DNA from: an uncultured Roseicyclus sp.
GTDB lineage: Bacteria > Pseudomonadota > Alphaproteobacteria > Rhodobacterales > Rhodobacteraceae
Assembly: GCA_937139335.1 (NCBI GenBank)
Contig: CAKZPN010000027.1
Span: forward strand, 1 to 64,000
DNA length: 64,000 nt
Reading direction: 5' to 3'
This document shows positions 9,063 through 16,582 of the stretch, piece by piece. The position numbers were made by a program, and so were the translations under genes. How positions within the stretch are numbered: position 1 is the first letter of the stretch; each line of letters starts with the position of its first letter. The notes beneath the pieces were generated by a model. The model searched no databases and was not told where the DNA came from. It saw nothing but the letters and a program-made list of their open reading frames with translations.

Positions 9063-9137
9063 GGTCATCCTTGCGTGCGCCCGCGAAACCCCGCAGGTGA
9101 TGCCCGATTACCGACCCAATGCCAAGGAGCGCAGGCC

Positions 9138-10556
9138 ATGGTCCCGACACCGGTCCTCATGCCGATCCAACCAGCCCTGACGCTGGGCTGGGAGGAGTGG
9201 ATCGCGCTGCCGGGCCTCGGCCTGCCGGCGCTGAAGGCCAAGGTCGACACCGGGGCCAAGACCTCGGCGCTGCACGCTTTCGACATCGAGCCCTTCGGTC
9301 CTGCCGCACGGCCGAAGCTGCGCTTTGCCGTGCATCCGGTGCCGGGCCGCACCGATTTGACCATCGCCTGTTCGGCCCCGATCCGCGACCGGCGCGACGT
9401 CACATCCTCGAACGGCGAGAGCGAGTTGCGATACGTCATCGAGACGATGCTGAAGATCGGCGAGGTCGAGGTGCCGATCGAGGTGACGCTCAGCGACCGC
9501 ACCAACATGGCCTATCGCATGCTGATCGGGCGGCAGGCGATCCAGCCCGACTGGCGCATCAGCCCCGCCGCGAGCTTCTGCCAGGACCGCCTCAGCTACG
9601 ACATCTACCACAGTGCCGAGGTGAAGCTGGCCGCCCCGCACCGCGCGCTGCGCATCGCGGTGCTGAGCCGGGAGGACAACCATTCCACCCGCCGCCTCGT
9701 AACCGAGGGCGAGGAGCGCGGCCATACCGTCGAGGTGATCGACACCACGCGCTGCTACATGGCGATCAACGCTTTGGCGCCCGAGGTGCATTACGACGGC
9801 ACCCGCCTGCCCCGCTACGACGCCGTGATCCCGCGCATCGGGGCCTCGATCACCTCCTACGGCACCGCGGTGCTGCGCCAGTTCGAGACGCTGGGCACGC
9901 ATTGCGTGAACGGCAGCGCCGGCATCACTGCCAGCCGCGACAAGCTGCACGCCCACCAGATGCTTGCCGCCAAGGGCATCGGGATGCCGCAGACCGCCTT
10001 TGCCGCCTCGCCCAAGGACACCGACAACCTGATCGGGCTCGTCGGCTCCGGCCCGCTGGTGGTGAAGCTGCTGGAATCGACGCAAGGCAAGGGCGTGGTG
10101 CTGGCCGAGACCAAGAAGGCCGCGCAATCGGTGATCGACGCCTTCCGGGGGTTGCGCGCGAATTTCCTGGTGCAGAATTTCGTGAAGGAAGCGGCGGGCG
10201 AGGATGTCCGCTGCCTCGTCGTCGACGGCAAGGTGGTGGCGGCGATGAAGCGCACCGCCTCGGGCGACGATTTCCGCTCCAACCTGCACCGGGGCGGCAC
10301 TGCCAAGGCGGTGAAGATCACCAAGGAAGAGCGCGACAGCGCGGTGCGCGCGGCCCGCGTCTTCGGCCTGGGGCTCGCCGGCGTGGACCTGTTGCGCAGC
10401 CACGACGGGCCGAAGGTGCTGGAGGTCAATTCCTCCCCCGGCCTCGAGGGGATCGAGCTGGCCACCGGCAAGAACATCGCCGCCCTGCTCTACGACGCGA
10501 TCGAACGCAAGGTGCGCCCGGCCCCCGTCCGCAAGCGGCGCGGCAGCGACGGATAG
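9138..10556 (+). CDS. RimB-like retropepsin fused to RimK-like ATP-grasp glutamate ligase
   Basis: A 472-residue two-domain protein. Residues 15-155 match the RimB/'ATP-dependent zinc protease' family and carry the aspartic-protease-like motif D37-T-G-A-K-T-S, plus [12 protein letters not shown] and RMLIGRQAI. Residues 167-460 are an ATP-grasp ligase of the RimK type ([87 protein letters not shown]). RimK adds glutamates to the C-terminus of ribosomal protein S6, and RimB-type proteases remove them. The fusion would put both activities in one chain (inference). AAGGAG lies 8 nt before the chosen ATG. It diverges from tgt across a 75-bp gap. Confidence 0.92.
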   Translation: MVPTPVLMPIQPALTLGWEEWIALPGLGLPALKAKVDTGAKTSALHAFDIEPFGPAARPKLRFAVHPVPGRTDLTIACSAPIRDRRDVTSSNGESELRYVIETMLKIGEVEVPIEVTLSDRTNMAYRMLIGRQAIQPDWRISPAASFCQDRLSYDIYHSAEVKLAAPHRALRIAVLSREDNHSTRRLVTEGEERGHTVEVIDTTRCYMAINALAPEVHYDGTRLPRYDAVIPRIGASITSYGTAVLRQFETLGTHCVNGSAGITASRDKLHAHQMLAAKGIGMPQTAFAASPKDTDNLIGLVGSGPLVVKLLESTQGKGVVLAETKKAAQSVIDAFRGLRANFLVQNFVKEAAGEDVRCLVVDGKVVAAMKRTASGDDFRSNLHRGGTAKAVKITKEERDSAVRAARVFGLGLAGVDLLRSHDGPKVLEVNSSPGLEGIELATGKNIAALLYDAIERKVRPAPVRKRRGSDG

Positions 10557-10559
10557 GGC

Positions 10560-10916
10560 TCAGGCGCTGGCCGAGGTCAGCGGCTCGAACCCGCCCCACA
10601 TCATGCGCGCGCCGTCAAACGGCATATCGCCCATGCCCGCCATCCCGGGGTCTGAAGTCATCTTGGCCCAGGCCGCGTCGCAGGTCGCGCGGTCGGGCCA
10701 GATCAGCCAGGAAAAGACGACGACCTCGCCCTCCTCCAGCTTCACCGCCTGCGGGAAGGAAGTGAGCGTGCCCGGCGCGACGTCCACGCCCCAGTTCTCC
10801 TGGTAGGACAGGCACCCCATCTCCCTCATCGGGGGCCAGACCGCTTCGGAAAAGGCCTTGTAGGCCTCCTTGCGGTCGGCGGGGACGGCTGCGAGAAACC
10901 CTTGCACGTAAGACAT
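10560..10916 (-). CDS. DUF1428 family protein
   Basis: A 118-residue protein beginning MSYVQGFLAAVPADRKEAY, with NWGVDVAPGTLTSFPQAV and VFSWLIWPDRATCDAAWAKM. These are hallmarks of DUF1428, small ferredoxin-like-fold proteins of unknown function (E. coli YbaA relatives). GGAG lies 8 nt upstream of the ATG. It is convergent with the RimB-RimK gene, with only 3 nt between them, and stands alone on its strand. Confidence 0.88.
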   Translation of the reverse strand: MSYVQGFLAAVPADRKEAYKAFSEAVWPPMREMGCLSYQENWGVDVAPGTLTSFPQAVKLEEGEVVVFSWLIWPDRATCDAAWAKMTSDPGMAGMGDMPFDGARMMWGGFEPLTSASA

Positions 10917-11104
10917 GGTGGTCACTCCATTTCGGGATTCGGCCTGGCCGAAGCTTGAGCCGGGCGGCCGCGACCGGCAAATGAATTGTCCAAGACGCAC
11001 AGGACCGGCGCTTGTGCGCCACCCCTGCGCTGTGACGCGCACTTTACGACCCGCGCCGCTTTCCTTATATCTTCAGTCAGGATTACCGCGGAAGGCACAG
11101 CCAG

Positions 11105-11467
11105 ATGACCGAGCAGCAACCGCAGCTTGAGGGAACGCCCCTCATCGAACCGTCGAGCACGGACCACCCGCTTTACGACGACATCGTCGCCGCCTGCCGG
11201 TCGGTCTATGACCCGGAGATCCCGGTGAACATCTTCGACCTCGGACTGGTCTACACCATCGACATCAAGCCCGACAACGCCGTGCGCGTGGTGATGACGC
11301 TGACCGCGCCCGGCTGCCCCGTGGCGGGCGAGATGCCCGGCTGGGTCGCCGACGCGGTCGAGCCGCTGCAAGGCGTGAAGCATGTCGATGTCGAACTGAC
11401 CTGGGATCCGCCCTGGGGCATGGACATGATGTCGGACGAGGCGCGGCTCGAACTGGGCTTCATGTAA
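11105..11467 (+). CDS. sufT: SufT-like iron-sulfur assembly factor (DUF59/MIP18 family)
   Basis: A 120-residue protein with the DUF59 core: YDDIVAACRSVYDPEIPVNIFDLGLVYTI, then MTLTAPGCPVAGEMPGWV with the conserved Cys, then DVELTWDPPWGMDMMSDEARLELGFM. SufT proteins help mature Fe-S proteins, in concert with the Suf system. Its C-terminal PPW and LGFM motifs are typical of the SUF-linked branch rather than PaaD. GGAAGG lies 9 nt upstream. The sufA gene lies 0.9 kb downstream in the same direction, which supports the assignment. The main sufBCDS genes are not in the window. Confidence 0.92.
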   Translation: MTEQQPQLEGTPLIEPSSTDHPLYDDIVAACRSVYDPEIPVNIFDLGLVYTIDIKPDNAVRVVMTLTAPGCPVAGEMPGWVADAVEPLQGVKHVDVELTWDPPWGMDMMSDEARLELGFM

Positions 11468-11495
11468 ACTGCGGCGGACCCCGCACCTGTAAAGC

Positions 11496-11509
11496 GCGGG
11501 AAAACCCGC
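11496..11509 (+). terminator. small hairpin after sufT
   Basis: GCGGG-AAAA-CCCGC, 28 nt past the sufT stop and without a T-tract. A weak terminator candidate. The 159-bp gap otherwise shows nothing recognisable. Confidence 0.3.
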
Positions 11510-11626
11510 ATGGTCAGGCACTTGCCGGCCGCGTCCCCCACTGACATCATCCCCTCGAGACGACGGAGGGAGAGGCCGGGCGCGCGACCATGACAGGTGT
11601 GCGCCGGCCGCAGCGCGACGAAAGCC

Positions 11627-12304
11627 ATGGCCATATCCACATTCGCCGCGCTGTTTCTTGCCCATGTGATCGCGGATTACCTGTTGCAGACCGGCTGGAT
11701 GGTCGCGAACAAGCGCCGCGCGCTGTCGATCGGCCTGCACATCGGCGCGGTCTTCGTGATGATGCCATTGGCAACGCTCAGTTTTTCGCCGTGGTTCGTG
11801 GCGCTGGCGGCAATGCATCTGGCCATCGACCTGACCAAGACGCATGTGCTGCGCGGCGGGCTGGTGGCCTATGTCGCCGATCAGGCCCTGCATCTGGCCT
11901 CCATCCTCCTTGTCGTCTGGCTCGCCCCCGGTCTCTGGGCGGTGAGCTCGCTGGCGGAGGTCGACTGGCTGCCGCGGTTCTACCTGATCCTCGCGGTCCT
12001 GCTGTTCTCCGCGCGCGGCGGGCAATACGCGGTCGCGACGCTCTTCTGCATCGACCCCGAGGCCGACAGCCGCGGCGTGCGGATCGGCTGGGTCGAACGC
12101 AGCGCATTGGCCGCCCTGGTCGCGGTAGGGGCGCCCTGGCCCATGTTGGCGGTGGTTGCGGCCAAGGCGGGCCATGTCGCGTTTGGCCTGCCCCGGCGTG
12201 ATGCGCGCGGCAGATCGCGCCTGATCCGCGGCAGCGCGCTCAGCATGGCCTGGGGTCTGGCTTGCGCGCTGGCACTCTGGGCGGTTTTGCCAAGCTTCGG
12301 TTGA
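11627..12304 (+). CDS. DUF3307 family integral membrane protein
   Basis: A 225-residue polytopic membrane protein. The N-terminus FAALFLAHVIADYLLQTGWMVANKR carries the DUF3307 signature (H-x-x-A-D-[YF]-LLQT), repeated in degenerate form at AAMHLAIDLTKTHV. About six hydrophobic segments are visible. The family's function is unknown. I chose the ATG at 11627 because homology begins there; a GTG ten codons upstream is possible. No strong Shine-Dalgarno is seen. It sits between sufT and sufA without overlap, so co-function is not implied. Confidence 0.87.
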   Translation: MAISTFAALFLAHVIADYLLQTGWMVANKRRALSIGLHIGAVFVMMPLATLSFSPWFVALAAMHLAIDLTKTHVLRGGLVAYVADQALHLASILLVVWLAPGLWAVSSLAEVDWLPRFYLILAVLLFSARGGQYAVATLFCIDPEADSRGVRIGWVERSALAALVAVGAPWPMLAVVAAKAGHVAFGLPRRDARGRSRLIRGSALSMAWGLACALALWAVLPSFG

Positions 12305-12359
12305 GCCGAGGCGCGCGACACCTTACATTGGGGTCAGGACACCAACGAGGACCGCACCC

Positions 12360-12746
12360 ATGTTCGGCATTCCCGGCAAGCAGGCCGTCAGCATCACCCC
12401 GACCGCCGCGCGGCAGATCGCCCGGCTGATGGCGAAGGATGGCAGCCAGGGGCTGCGCATCGGCGTCAAGAAGGGCGGCTGCGCAGGCATGGAATACACC
12501 ATGGACTACGTGACCGAGGTCGATCCCCATGACGAGATGGTGGAACAGGACGGCGCCCGCGTGATGATCGCGCCGATGGCGCAGATGTTCCTCTTCGGGA
12601 CCGAGATCGACTACGAGGTCAGCCTGCTCGAATCCGGCTTCAAGTTCCGCAACCCCAACGTCTCCGACGCCTGCGGCTGCGGCGAATCGATCAAGTTCAA
12701 GGACGTCGAGGAGCTGGAGGCGGATCGCGCCTCGGCGCAGGGCTGA
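12360..12746 (+). CDS. sufA: A-type iron-sulfur cluster carrier (HesB/IscA/SufA)
   Basis: A 128-residue protein. Residues 10-115 are the HesB-like domain, with the three cluster-binding cysteines in KKGGCAGMEY and DACGCGES. A-type carriers accept Fe-S clusters from the scaffold and pass them to apoproteins. The N-terminus MFGIPGKQAVSITPTAARQIARLM and an acidic C-terminal tail (VEELEADRASAQG) are typical of the alphaproteobacterial SufA/IscA branch. GAGGA lies 9 nt upstream of the ATG. The TfoX-N gene follows after 7 nt and is probably co-transcribed. Confidence 0.94.
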   Translation: MFGIPGKQAVSITPTAARQIARLMAKDGSQGLRIGVKKGGCAGMEYTMDYVTEVDPHDEMVEQDGARVMIAPMAQMFLFGTEIDYEVSLLESGFKFRNPNVSDACGCGESIKFKDVEELEADRASAQG

Positions 12747-12753
12747 CGCGCCG

Positions 12754-13092
12754 ATGGGCCTCAGCGCCGAGGCGATCGAGGCCGCCCGCGACCTGTTCTG
12801 CGGGCTGGGCGAAATCACGACGCGCCGGATGATGGGAGGCCTGTGCCTCTACCATCGCGGCACGATCTTCGCGCTCGCGATGTCGGACGGCACGATCTAC
12901 CTCAAGGGCGCGGGCCCCTTCATTTCCGAGTTCGAGGCGGCGGGCTGCACCCGCTGGACCTACGCGCGGCCCGGCAAAGCCCCGGTGGGGATGCCCTACT
13001 GGACGCTGCCCGAGGCGGCGCTGGACGACCCCGACATCGCCTGCGACTGGGCCCACCGCGCGCTCGCCCATCTGGAGCCGCCGTCGGCTTGA
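12754..13092 (+). CDS. TfoX/Sxy N-terminal-domain protein
   Basis: A 112-residue protein consisting only of the TfoX N-terminal domain: LGEITTRRMMGGLCLYHRGTIFALAMSDGTIYLK, then PYWTLPEAALDDPDIACDWAHRALAHL. In Gammaproteobacteria full-length TfoX/Sxy regulates competence genes. Stand-alone N-domains in other groups have no established role. It begins 7 nt after sufA without its own clear ribosome-binding site, which suggests translational coupling. tpiA follows after 59 nt. Confidence 0.88.
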   Translation: MGLSAEAIEAARDLFCGLGEITTRRMMGGLCLYHRGTIFALAMSDGTIYLKGAGPFISEFEAAGCTRWTYARPGKAPVGMPYWTLPEAALDDPDIACDWAHRALAHLEPPSA

Positions 13093-13151
13093 CCCCACCG
13101 CCCCTGCCTGCCAACCCTTCCGCCAAACCTGACCATCAAAGGATGCCGCCG

Positions 13152-13898
13152 ATGCCCCGCAAGATCGCCGCCGGAAACTGGAAGATGCACGGCGACGCCG
13201 CGGCGCTGGCCGAGGTCGACGCGCTGCTCGCGACCTTCCCCAACCCCACCGTCGACGTGGTGATCTGCCCGCCCGCAACCCTGATCGAGCGGATGGCGCG
13301 CCACCTTGACGGGTCCGCCATCGCGGTCGGCGGCCAGACCTGCCACCCGGCAACCGGCGGCGCGCATACCGGCGACATCTCGGCCGCGATGCTGGTCGAT
13401 GCCGGCGCGACCCATGTCATCCTCGGCCATTCCGAGCGCCGCGCCGACCATGGCGAAAGCAGCGAGCAGGTCCGCGCGCAGGCCCAGGCGGCGCTGGCCT
13501 CTGGCCTCGGCATCATCGTCTGCGTCGGCGAGACCGAGGCCGAGCGCGACGCCGACGTGACGCTGGAGGTGGTGTCGGGGCAGATCGACGGCTCCATCCC
13601 CGACGGGGTGACGGGCCCGGGCGTCGTGGTCGCCTACGAGCCGGTCTGGGCCATCGGCACCGGCCGCGTGCCCACGACCGAGCAGATCGCCGAGGTGCAT
13701 GCCGCGATCCGCGCGCAACTGGTCGAGAGGTTCGGGGAGGCCGGCGCGAAGATGCCGATCCTTTACGGCGGCTCGGTGAAACCCGGCAACGCGGCCGAGA
13801 TCTTTGCCGTGGCGAATGTCGACGGCGCGCTGGTCGGCGGCGCCTCGCTGAAGGCCGCGGATTTCTCCGGCATCATCTCGGCGCTGCAAACGGCGTGA
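13152..13898 (+). CDS. tpiA: triose-phosphate isomerase
   Basis: A 248-residue glycolytic TIM-barrel enzyme that interconverts dihydroxyacetone phosphate and glyceraldehyde 3-phosphate. Active-site signatures are all present: Asn and Lys in AAGNWKMHG, the catalytic His region HVILGHSERR, the catalytic Glu in VVAYEPVWAIGTGR with loop 6, and the phosphate-binding ILYGGSVKPGN and VDGALVGGASL. I chose the internal ATG (MPRKIAAGNWK) because AAAGGA lies 8 nt upstream; an ATG three codons earlier is possible. It ends just before a strong hairpin. Confidence 0.97.
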   Translation: MPRKIAAGNWKMHGDAAALAEVDALLATFPNPTVDVVICPPATLIERMARHLDGSAIAVGGQTCHPATGGAHTGDISAAMLVDAGATHVILGHSERRADHGESSEQVRAQAQAALASGLGIIVCVGETEAERDADVTLEVVSGQIDGSIPDGVTGPGVVVAYEPVWAIGTGRVPTTEQIAEVHAAIRAQLVERFGEAGAKMPILYGGSVKPGNAAEIFAVANVDGALVGGASLKAADFSGIISALQTA

Positions 13899-13903
13899 CA
13901 GGC

Positions 13904-13928
13904 GCCGCGCCCCGACAGGGGGCGCGGC
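13904..13928. terminator. bidirectional hairpin between tpiA and the convergent PPC-protein gene
   Basis: A perfect 10-bp stem GCCGCGCCCC/GGGGCGCGGC around a 5-nt loop, 6 nt after the tpiA stop and 10 nt before the convergent gene's stop. There is no T-run, but its position between convergent genes suits a shared terminator. Confidence 0.65.
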
Positions 13929-13937
13929 ACCGCCGTG

Positions 13938-15203
13938 TCACTGGGCGGGAACGAAGCGGCGGATGCCGATGCGGATCGTGCCCTGGTAGTTCTGCGAATA
14001 CTGCCGCACCGCGATCAGGTAGCGTCCCGGCGGCGTCCGCACCATCAGCTCGGAATTGAGCGTGCCGTTGGCATCGTCGTTCATGCCGATCATCCGGCCG
14101 AACTCGTCGAAGACGCTCAGCACCGGGTCGGCGTCACGCACCTCGTCGGCGGTGATGAACAGCACGCCATCCTCGCCCACGTCGCCCACGAACCATTGCG
14201 CCTGCGTGCCCGGCACCGAAACGTCGCGGCTCAGTTGCGCGGGCAACGGGCCGAGCGTCGTGATCGGGTAGCTGCCGTCGAGCGGCGGCGCGGCCTCGCC
14301 CGCTGCGTAGGATTCCAGCGCCACCTGCCCCGCGTCATAGCCCGACACCCGGATCGTGACCGGCTGGTCCGGGTCCGACAACGACCGCATCGCGATGCAG
14401 TAGCTGCCGGGCTCCAGCGGGTCGGTCACGTCGATCCGGCTGTTGAGGCTGTCGTAGTCGTCGTTCTCGGCCAGAAGCCGACCCTGCCCGTCGAAAAGGT
14501 AGATATAGGGGTCGGCGGCGGGGTTCTCGGCCCGGATCGTCAGCACCTGCCGGCTGGCGAGGGTGAAGCGGTAATAGGGCGTGCTCGTGACCGTGTTGAT
14601 CGAAGAGATGCCCTGCCCCAGTTGCCCGTCGATCGGCCCCTGCCCGAGCTGCGTCGCGGGCGTATCGGCCAGACAGGGCTGCACCCCGACGAAAAGCGGA
14701 AAGCCGTCCGTCCCGACAAAGCCGCCCGACAGCCCCTCGGTCAGCGCGGCCATCTCGGTCCGGCTGACCTGCAGGTTCGCGGTGACACCGCTGCCGGCAT
14801 AACCGGTGGCCGCCAGGCAGTAGTCGCCGGGCGCAAGATCGGTCTCGGCACGGCTCGACAGCCCGCCACCGGAATCGTCATCGGTGACGACGAGGCGGCC
14901 CTGCGCGTCGAAGAGCTCCAGCACAGTGTCGCCGAAGGCGTCGGCGGGCGCGGCCTCGAGCCGGACGACCATCGGCTGGCTCAGCGTGAAGAGCGCGACG
15001 CTGCGGGTGCCCGGCGCGACACTGACGCCCGAGAGAGCCAGGGGTGCCGGAGCCGTGGCGATGTCGGAGCTTTCGCGCGCCCCGCCCAGCCAGGTCGCCC
15101 CCTCGCCGAGCCCGCCGCAGGACACGCCCTGCGCCGCGGCCGGAGCGGCAAGCGCGACCAGCACCGCGGTGGCGAGGACGGGGGCGGGAATTCGAGACAG
15201 CAT
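13938..15203 (-). CDS. exported protein with pre-peptidase C-terminal (PPC)-like domains
   Basis: A 421-residue protein with a signal peptide (residues 1-25, cleaved after AAAQ) and three PPC-like beta-sandwich units. Each carries the signature hydrophobic-x-DxxGRLxxxDDD and a later G-x-Y-x-I/L-A/M-x motif: LELFDAQGRLVVTDDD/APGDYCLAATGY, YLFDGQGRLLAENDD/EPGSYCIAMRSL, and SVFDEFGRMIGMNDD/PPGRYLIAVRQY. PPC domains usually sit at the ends of secreted proteases or as solute- or surface-binding modules, but no catalytic domain is present here. Cysteines fall only in the first two units. GGAGGA lies 8 nt upstream. The gene diverges from the TRAP transporter genes. Confidence 0.87.
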   Translation of the reverse strand: MLSRIPAPVLATAVLVALAAPAAAQGVSCGGLGEGATWLGGARESSDIATAPAPLALSGVSVAPGTRSVALFTLSQPMVVRLEAAPADAFGDTVLELFDAQGRLVVTDDDSGGGLSSRAETDLAPGDYCLAATGYAGSGVTANLQVSRTEMAALTEGLSGGFVGTDGFPLFVGVQPCLADTPATQLGQGPIDGQLGQGISSINTVTSTPYYRFTLASRQVLTIRAENPAADPYIYLFDGQGRLLAENDDYDSLNSRIDVTDPLEPGSYCIAMRSLSDPDQPVTIRVSGYDAGQVALESYAAGEAAPPLDGSYPITTLGPLPAQLSRDVSVPGTQAQWFVGDVGEDGVLFITADEVRDADPVLSVFDEFGRMIGMNDDANGTLNSELMVRTPPGRYLIAVRQYSQNYQGTIRIGIRRFVPAQ

Positions 15204-15330
15204 GGGCAGTTCCTCCGGTGTGGGCGGGATGCGGCGAAGGGCAGCCCTTCGAGGCCGGACCCTAGCCAATCCCTCCCCGCGATGGGAAGAGAAATGCGGG
15301 GCCGCGCCACGGGGAAAAACCCGCCCCTGT

Positions 15331-15405
15331 CACCGCACGATCACCGCACGATCACCGCGCGCGATGGACCTGTCGGACTTGCAACATTGACATGCGGGAC
15401 TTGCA
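15331..15405 (+). promoter_or_regulatory. direct repeats upstream of the TRAP transporter genes
   Basis: In the 288-bp divergent interval, CACCGCACGAT occurs twice in tandem (15331-15341, 15342-15352), with a third degenerate copy starting at 15353. Further on, GGACTTGCA occurs at 15375-15383 and 15397-15405, 22 bp (about two helical turns) apart. A TTGACA at 15387-15392 lies between these copies, though the -10 is not clear. This arrangement looks like tandem operator sites for the transporter operon. The regulator is unknown. Confidence 0.45.
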
Positions 15406-15491
15406 TGGTTGCGCAGGACAAGTCAAAAAGCAGAACCAGAGCGGTCCGGGGGGAGCCGGGCGCTTTTTTCAATAACAGGGAGAGACTTGTC

Positions 15492-16481
15492 ATGACCTTT
15501 ACCCGGATTGCCGCGCTTGCGGCCACGACCGCGCTGACGGCCACCGCCGTCTTCGCGCAGGACGACCGCGCCGGCTGGCCCGACAGCTTCACCGTCGGCA
15601 CCGCCTCGCAGGGCGGCACGTTCTTCGTCTACGGCGCCGGCTGGGCGAACCTCGTCGCCGACGAGCTTGGCCTCTCGGGCGGCGCCGAAGTCACCGGCGG
15701 TCCGATGCAGAACATGTCGCTGGTCCACACTGGCGAGGCGCAGTTCGGCCTGACCACGATGGGCCCGGCGGCGGAATCCTATGCCGGCACCAACCCGATC
15801 GCCCCTGGCCTGGAAATGACCAACGCCTGCGCGATCTTCCCCATGTACCAGACGCCGTTCTCGGTGACGGTCCTGTCCTCCACCGGGATCGAGGATATCG
15901 CCGACATTCCGGCCGGCGCGCGCATCGGCTTCGGCCCTGCCGGTTCGACCTCGGACACCTACTTCCCGCTGATGCTGGAAGCGCTCGGCGTCGATTTCGA
16001 GCGTCGCAACGGCGGCTGGGATGACCTTGGCGGCCAGCTTCAGGATGGCCTTCTCGACGTCATCGCCTTCGCGGCCGGCGTGCCGATCCCGGCGGTGTCG
16101 CAGCTCGAGGTGCAGACCGACGTGAACATCATCGAGTTCACCGAGGAGCAGCAGGCCACGATCCTGGAGCAGTTCCCGGTCTCGGCCTACAACATCGACG
16201 CCGACACCTACACCACCCTGACCGAGCCCGCGCGTTCGGTCGCGATGTGGAACTTCGCCATCGCCAACTGCGACCTGCCCGAAAGCTTCGTCTACGAAGT
16301 CGTCAACGTGGTGATGTCCGACAACGAGCGCATGATGGGCATCCACAACGCCGCGGCGGAAACCCTGCCCGAGCATTGGGACAAGAACACCGCCCTGATG
16401 TGGCACCCCGGTGCGGCCCGCTGGTTCACCGAGAACGCCGGCGCCACCATCGCCGAGGAAGACATCCACAGCGCGATGTAA
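15492..16481 (+). CDS. TAXI-family TRAP transporter substrate-binding protein
   Basis: A 329-residue periplasmic binding protein. The signal peptide is residues 1-22 (cleaved after VFAQ). The mature part begins with the TAXI signature FTVGTASQGGTFFVYGAGWANLVADEL, followed by GGPMQNMSLVHTGEAQFGLTTMG and AGARIGFGPAGSTSDTYFP. TAXI proteins deliver ligands such as organic acids to a TRAP permease driven by an ion gradient. AGGGAGA lies upstream of the ATG. The fused permease follows after 101 nt, across an intercistronic hairpin that probably keeps binding-protein levels higher. The ligand is not predictable from sequence. Confidence 0.94.
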   Translation: MTFTRIAALAATTALTATAVFAQDDRAGWPDSFTVGTASQGGTFFVYGAGWANLVADELGLSGGAEVTGGPMQNMSLVHTGEAQFGLTTMGPAAESYAGTNPIAPGLEMTNACAIFPMYQTPFSVTVLSSTGIEDIADIPAGARIGFGPAGSTSDTYFPLMLEALGVDFERRNGGWDDLGGQLQDGLLDVIAFAAGVPIPAVSQLEVQTDVNIIEFTEEQQATILEQFPVSAYNIDADTYTTLTEPARSVAMWNFAIANCDLPESFVYEVVNVVMSDNERMMGIHNAAAETLPEHWDKNTALMWHPGAARWFTENAGATIAEEDIHSAM

Positions 16482-16521
16482 GCGCGGCGGGGTCGACCGG
16501 CCCCGTTCATGACACCGGTAC

Positions 16522-16548
16522 GGCCGCGCCTGCATGACGGGCGCGGCC
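16522..16548 (+). terminator. intercistronic hairpin between binding protein and permease
   Basis: A 9-bp stem GGCCGCGCC/GGCGCGGCC with a 9-nt loop and no T-tract. Such hairpins often stabilise or attenuate the mRNA after a binding-protein gene. Confidence 0.5.
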
Positions 16549-16582
16549 TGCCACCCAAGGGGCCAGCGGGGGACCATCAGAC

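Noticed and set aside
8046..10556. An 836-residue version of the RimB-RimK protein
   Set aside because: The N-terminal extension lies antisense to tgt and has shadow-type composition. AAGGAG before the ATG at 9138 marks the true start.
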